DNA of 64,000 nt from Panax quinquefolius (taxonomy: Eukaryota; Streptophyta; Magnoliopsida; Apiales; Araliaceae). The translations under genes and the position numbers were made by a program. The stretch spans positions 91,574,005 to 91,638,004 of the forward strand of contig CM035165.1 of NCBI GenBank assembly GCA_020205615.1. Reading direction: 5' to 3'. Numbering within the stretch: position 1 is the stretch's first letter; each line of letters starts with the position of its first letter. Of this stretch, positions 59,684 through 64,000 are shown one piece after another. The notes under the pieces were generated by a model that saw nothing but the letters and a program-made list of their open reading frames with translations, searched no databases and was not told where the DNA came from.

Positions 59684-60856
59684 ATGGAAGGAGAAATCAA
59701 CAACTTCATAAAGGTATGGATTTCAGTCTACATTTCTCTGTCCTACTGCTATTTTGCTGGAAAAATTGTCCCAAAAGGCAAACTAAGACTCCTCACTTTA
59801 CTCCCTGTAATTTCTCTCTTCTTGGCCCTCCCTCTAAATCTACATACTATGCATCTTGGTGGCATGACTGCTTTCTTTATTGCTTGGCTTTCCAACTTTA
59901 AACTCCTCATGTTTGCTTTTGGCATAGGCCCCCTTTCACACCCTTCTTTATCTCTCCTCCATTTTCTAGCCATTGGTTCCCTCCCCATCAAGATCCAACA
60001 AAACCCATCACAAAAAACCCATTTTAAAGAAAACCCATCATCAAATGGTCATGTCAAGGAAAACCTACCATCAAATGGTCATTTTCAAGAAAACCCATCA
60101 TCAAATGGTCATTTTAAGGAAACCCCTTCTCCAAAAAATTCCAAACAAGGCCTTAAATCACCTCTAAATTATGCTACCAAAGCTCTTTTGGTAGCTTTAT
60201 TTGTGCGAGTTTATGACTATAGTGAATACATCCATCCAAGCATAATTTCGTTCATATTTATTTTACATATATACTTCTTCTTGGAGGTCGCAATGACTGC
60301 TATTGCGGCCATGGCTCGAGCCCTTCTAGGCATAGGGCTCGAATCACCCTTTAATGAACCCTACTTGTCAACCTCACTCCAAGACTTTTGGGGCAAAAGG
60401 TGGAACATTATGGTAAGTCGGATCCTTCGCCCGACCGTATACGATCCGGCCCTCGGTCTGTCGGCTCGATTATTAGGCCGACAGTGGGCCCCACTTCCAG
60501 CTGTGTTGGCCACTTTTATGGTGTCCGCCATAATGCACGAGCTCATATTCTACTACTTGGGACGGGTTAGGCCCACGTGGATGGTCACGTGGTTCTTTTT
60601 GCTTCACGGGGTATGTTTGGTTGCGGAGATTGCTATCAAGAAAGCGGTTAACGGCAGGTGGCGGTTGCCTAGGGTAATATCGGGGCCGTTGGCGGTAGTG
60701 TTTGTGCTTACCACCGGCTTGCGGCTGTTTCTGCCGGAATTAATGAAGTATAAAGCGGATGTTAGAGCGCTTGAAGAGTACGCGGCGGTTGGTGCATTTA
60801 TGAAAGATATTGGGCATATTTTAAAGACTCGATATTTGAATGTAGCAAAAGCATAG
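59684..60856 (+). CDS. Wax synthase (long-chain-alcohol O-fatty-acyltransferase)
   Basis: A membrane acyltransferase of the plant wax synthase family (MBOAT-related), which joins acyl-CoA and a fatty alcohol into a wax ester in the ER. An upstream in-frame ATG at 59660 gives 398 codons. The start at 59684 (MEGEINNFIKVW, 390 codons) is preferred because family members begin this way. Using numbering from 59660, hydrophobic segments lie near 16-34, 43-60, 66-88, 195-225, 281-300, 305-325 and 338-357. Signatures are LQDFWGKRWN (240-249), ILRPTVYDPALG (255-266) and MHELIFYYLGRVRPTW (292-307), with the likely catalytic His at 293. No intron. A hydrophilic loop has four 10-residue repeats (121-160), making it longer than usual. 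The frame is intact. Confidence 0.93.
   Translation: MEGEINNFIKVWISVYISLSYCYFAGKIVPKGKLRLLTLLPVISLFLALPLNLHTMHLGGMTAFFIAWLSNFKLLMFAFGIGPLSHPSLSLLHFLAIGSLPIKIQQNPSQKTHFKENPSSNGHVKENLPSNGHFQENPSSNGHFKETPSPKNSKQGLKSPLNYATKALLVALFVRVYDYSEYIHPSIISFIFILHIYFFLEVAMTAIAAMARALLGIGLESPFNEPYLSTSLQDFWGKRWNIMVSRILRPTVYDPALGLSARLLGRQWAPLPAVLATFMVSAIMHELIFYYLGRVRPTWMVTWFFLLHGVCLVAEIAIKKAVNGRWRLPRVISGPLAVVFVLTTGLRLFLPELMKYKADVRALEEYAAVGAFMKDIGHILKTRYLNVAKA
60020..60139 (+). repeat. Four 30-bp coding repeats in the wax synthase gene
   Basis: Four 10-codon units, from HFKENPSSNG to a degenerate HFKETPSPKN, lie in a hydrophilic loop between membrane segments. Being in multiples of three they keep the frame. They are a likely site of copy-number variation between alleles. 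Confidence 0.85.
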
Positions 60857-61439
60857 GTTATGTTTGTTTATAAAAAAAATTGCTCGGAACTTGATTATTT
60901 ATTTTAATTTAATATTATTTTAGATTATTTAATTTTTTGACGAGAAATTATTAATTTCATAAAATATTTTGATAATTTAAAATGAGAAATCATTAATTTT
61001 AAATATATTTTTTACAAACAAACATGATCTGAAAATTTTGATCATATTTATTAAAGATATTTTAGTTATCTATAAATGGATGAAGGGAAATAAAGCTGCA
61101 CACTTGCATAGTTCTTCCGCCTCAATGGTTTTTCGAGTTTAAATGTAAGAGAAATTATATGTAATATGTTAGGGGACAATGATGAAGCACACCTAGGAAG
61201 ATTTAGGTTCGATCCTCGACAGTTATTAAGGAAGGATGTCTTATCTTTTAATTTCAATCAAAAACTAATAAAAAAAATACAATAATGAAGTTCTTATTAA
61301 AATTAATAAAATCTAGGCTAGGTAAGCATTTCAAATGTTATGGTATCTGTCTTTTAAAGCTTATCAAATACAAAATTACCATTTGTCCCGAGGGAGGTAT
61401 AAAAATGTATGTACACAATTGTTTATTACATAATTACAT
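60857..61439. other. Downstream intergenic DNA
   Basis: AT-rich sequence, no gene seen. Presumably contains the 3' UTR of the wax synthase gene; no clear polyadenylation signal could be fixed. Confidence 0.5.
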
Positions 61440-61560
61440 ATGGACGGTTTTTGAAATTTATAACGACGGTTTCACTCGTTATCATAGCTTATTTCAGGGT
61501 ACGTGACGACAGTAAACCGTCATCATAGCCCAAAAAATCGTCATCATAACTCCTATCGCA
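61440..61560. other. Possible CACTA-type subterminal repeat remnant
   Basis: Short repeats of CGACGGTTT and AAACCGTCATCATAG in both orientations resemble the subterminal repeats of plant CACTA elements. No CACTA ends or transposase are seen, so this is tentative. Confidence 0.25.
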
Positions 61561-61604
61561 GAATACATATTTACATATATACATTTAGTCTATATATATA
61601 TATA

Positions 61605-62109
61605 CAGTAAAACTCATATTTAGGAATACTCTATATAAGAATAACCTCTATAATATTATAAAAAAAATTGGTCCCAATTTGGTCCAGTTATAAATAGGAA
61701 TAATCTCTAAATTGTACTAATCGTTATATACTTTTTAAGTTCCGTATTAAAAAACTATACATCTATATAGTAATAATTTCATATATATATATATATATAT
61801 ATATGAGAGAAACAATATTAATTTTAAAAGACTACATTTCTTATAAAAACTATATTTTCATATAAAAGACTACACATTTCTTATAAAGGACTACATTTCC
61901 TATAAAAGACCATATTTTTCTATAAAAGACTACTTTGCATAAATATTTTTTGAATAATAATTATTAGTTTTTATTGATATTTTTGTTAAAGTGGATATTT
62001 TTGGGTGTTCGAAAAATATTTTGTACCAATACCTTTATTTAATAATAGCCTCTCAATTAGAATACAAATAGTTTGGTCTCAAGTCTATTCCTAAATAGAG
62101 ATTTTACTG
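61605..62109. mobile_element. Pogo/Tc1-mariner-like MITE (Emigrant type)
   Basis: Ends CAGTAAAACTCATATTTAGG and CCTAAATAGAGATTTTACTG are inverted repeats. The flanks are TA (61603-61604 and 62110-62111). CAGTAAAA ends with TA duplication fit Emigrant-type pogo MITEs. The centre has about five copies of an ACTACATTTCTTATAAAAG unit (about 61830-61935). No coding capacity. Confidence 0.75.
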
Positions 62110-62149
62110 TATATAAGAAATGATCTATAACATGTATTTGTTATGGATG

Positions 62150-62491
62150 ATAATGGGCAAATAGTATCCCCACCTTTCTTTATAATGGTGAACGACTTGG
62201 ATTAAAATTTTGGGCGCGTCATCCGCTAGTCCTTCTAGCGGACTATCTACTTGCACAATTCGACATCATTTGGACAATTATAACACCCATATTGGAGATC
62301 GAAAACCTTGTTCTCAATTGAAGGCAGATTGGAACCCTTGTTCTCAATTGAAGGAAGATCGACAACAATAGTACAAATTTGATATCGTTCGTCCAAAATT
62401 TGTGTTCTACATCAACTTAATCAACCTTTAATCGACAAGTTTTTTGAATTTATCTTACCCACTAGATTTGTTTTCTCATATATGGGTTCAG
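62150..62491. other. Intergenic or intronic DNA with a small duplication
   Basis: CCTTGTTCTCAATTGAAGG occurs twice in tandem (about 62308-62355) within about 33-bp units. No convincing frame before the exon-like block at 62492. Confidence 0.5.
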
Positions 62492-64000
62492 GGCAAGCAA
62501 ACTTGTTGGAATTTGTCCTTGATCTTGAGAAATCAATGGACACGGTTGTTGATGGATTTCCTTGTGTACGACTACTTAACCTTCTTGGGGAGATTGGTTG
62601 TTCAAGTAGGAATTGAAATTGAATCTTTTATTTGCTACAAAATTTTTCCACTGAACAGTTGATTCCTGATCAATAATAATTTCAATTGTCTTCACAGATC
62701 TTGTTCTTGAGAAAGAAGTTGCTCCAATCGTAAGACGGGACAATGCTAACAATTTGATTCAGCTATCTACAACATTAGTGTCATTAGAAGAATATGAAAG
62801 CTTATGTTTAAGGTTTTTGTATATATTACTCCCTCCGTCTCAAGATAAATCTTGGTGGACTTTTCACGCATATTAAAAAAAAGAATGAAATGACAAAATT
62901 GCCCATAATAATATGTCATTAATTATTTTCAATGTAACTGAAAGAATGATTTTCTAGCTATTCAATTCAAAATATTCTCTCCATACTTATTAAATATGAA
63001 GAGAGAATTAGAATAAAAAAAGTATAAGATATTTAATGTTACGGGCATAATAAGAAAAAATGTGTAAAATTTTGTTATTAAAGGAAAATGGACATTTAAC
63101 ATGGGACTACCCAAAATAGTAATAAGAATTTTTATCATGATACGGAGGGAGTAATATTTTATTTGTTTTGCATTTCATCTATATATTTTACTTGCCTAGC
63201 CTTGAGCTCGCATGCATCAACTTCTGTAATCACCTTATTCCCTTTATATTTGTTAAGAGTTTGTTTTGTTTCTTATGCATATTTATGCATGAATTTCCTT
63301 TTGGTGATACCACTCGATCAAGAGTATTGCATTCATCTTATCCTTTGTGCATATGGTATAAGCTCAGCGCATATCTAGTGAAATTATGATCTTTCTATGC
63401 TTCTTTGGCAATTGCATCACCACGTTCTGAAACTTACATTACTTGTATCAAGTTATAGCCCTTTATGCAGCTATATAGTAGAAATATTATTCTATCTTTT
63501 TTGTTTTGATAGTGAAAATTATTAACTCTTTTTTCTGTTTCAATTAGTTGAAATATCTATTTCCCCTTTGTTTTTGTTTATAAAAATAAAAAATATTTAG
63601 GCACTTCCGCTTCTACTTTTATTAATTTTATTGTATTTGTTCAATTTTCAAATGTAATGATGATTACTCTCTAATGTTTTTTGTTGACATTATTAACAAG
63701 AACCGAGAACTGCTACAAAGCTTCCTCAAGCTAAGTACCAGTCATGGTCTTGGTTGCATGGATTTGCAGTATGTAGAGCAATGTAAAGGAAACTGTAGTT
63801 CTAACAACACTAACTTGTTAGCCTTCAGAAGATGACTTCGCCGGAGTTTTTGCACTCAATTGTGGAGCGGAGCTACCCACTTTTGGCATCATATCTGGCC
63901 GTATTGTGGTTTTTCAACATAAATATCTTGAGCCATTAGAAGCCTTTTCACGTGCGATTGTTCAAAGCGCAAAAACTCTATCCCTCCTCAGAAATAGAAC
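62492..64000 (+). CDS. Exons of an unidentified multi-exon gene (partial)
   Basis: Four exon-like blocks are seen. Block a (62492-62605) follows GGGTTCAG, reads NLLEFVLDLEKSMDTVVDGF and GFPCVRLLNLLGEIGCS, and ends at A|GTAGGA. Block b (62698-62812) follows TGTCTTCACAG and reads LVLEKEVAPIVRRDNANNLI, QLSTTLVSLEEYES, ending AAG|GTTTTT; it joins a in frame. Block c (about 63708-63768) reads ATKLPQAKYQSWSWLHGFA and ends GCA|GTATGT. Block d (63822-64000) follows ACTTGTTAG, reads SEDDFAGVFALNCGAELPTF and GIISGRIVVFQHKYLEPLEA, and stays open to the edge. Joins b-c are uncertain. The Stowaway MITE sits in the b-c intron. I do not recognise the protein family. Confidence 0.4.
62829..63151. mobile_element. 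Stowaway-type MITE
   Basis: Ends CTCCCTCCGTCTCAAGAT and ATCATGATACGGAGGGAG are inverted repeats flanked by TA (62827-62828, 63152-63153). The CTCCCTCCGT terminus and TA duplication are the standard Stowaway signature. 323 bp, non-coding. It lies in a putative intron. Confidence 0.92.

Noticed and set aside
59506..59991. Frames on the - strand at the start of the wax synthase gene, plus overlapping + strand frames
   Set aside because: Shadows of the wax synthase coding sequence, which has clear family motifs in its own frame.
62444..62662. 72-codon ATG frame on the + strand
   Set aside because: The overlapping frame with splice signals (62492-62605) has more protein-like composition and joins the next block in phase.

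Overview
This window is nuclear DNA of a flowering plant, probably a eudicot. It holds nested Ty3/gypsy LTR retrotransposons, an intronless plant-type wax synthase gene and typical plant MITEs. It also holds a decayed 25S-ITS2-5.8S-ITS1 rDNA fragment. About 85-90% of the window is retrotransposon sequence. No bacterial, phage or CRISPR-type system is present.

Two gypsy families account for most of it. Family 1 has long LTRs (about 2.3-2.8 kb) that start TGTAAGACCCC and end GGGCGTCACA. Its copies are: element L (left edge, + strand, only integrase tail and 3' LTR inside the window), solo LTRs S1 (1437-16241), S2 (6232-8633), S3 (22037-24329) and S4 (29593-32209), element C (+, from 21836), and elements D (33860-42353), E (42437-52130) and F (32719-57893), all three on the - strand. 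Family 2 is one complete element, G (3643-15187, - strand), with two 2242-bp LTRs. Chromodomain-like tails, gag CCHC knuckles and tRNA-iMet primer sites fit the chromovirus (Tekay/Del-like) branch.

Layout. 1-18225: the 3' LTR of L is split by solo LTR S1, S1 is split by complete element G, and G is split by solo LTR S2. The three insertions have exact 5-bp target duplications (ATAAA, GATTT, CTAAC). 18226-21835: AT-rich DNA and a Ty1/copia remnant on the - strand, itself split by a 563-bp hAT-like MITE with an 8-bp duplication. 21836-32468: element C, whose 5' LTR is split by S3, whose gag region is tandemly duplicated and whose protease/RT region is split by S4. C ends abruptly at a microhomology joint with rDNA. 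32469-58236: an rDNA fragment on the - strand, cut in ITS2 by element F, whose 3' LTR took insertions D and then E. 58237-64000: the only host genic region. It has a hairpin MITE, the wax synthase gene, two more MITEs and parts of an unidentified multi-exon gene running off the right edge.

No retrotransposon here looks autonomous. All polyproteins have stops, frameshifts or deletions. G has lost an RT catalytic aspartate and two of three integrase catalytic residues. D and F share an integrase-core deletion, so they look like one non-autonomous lineage. Two structural signals recur in family-1 LTRs: a possible intron in the transcribed leader, and a pair of short hairpins, one with a GAAA tetraloop. 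The only gene likely to make a working protein is the wax synthase, an ER-membrane enzyme that esterifies fatty alcohols.
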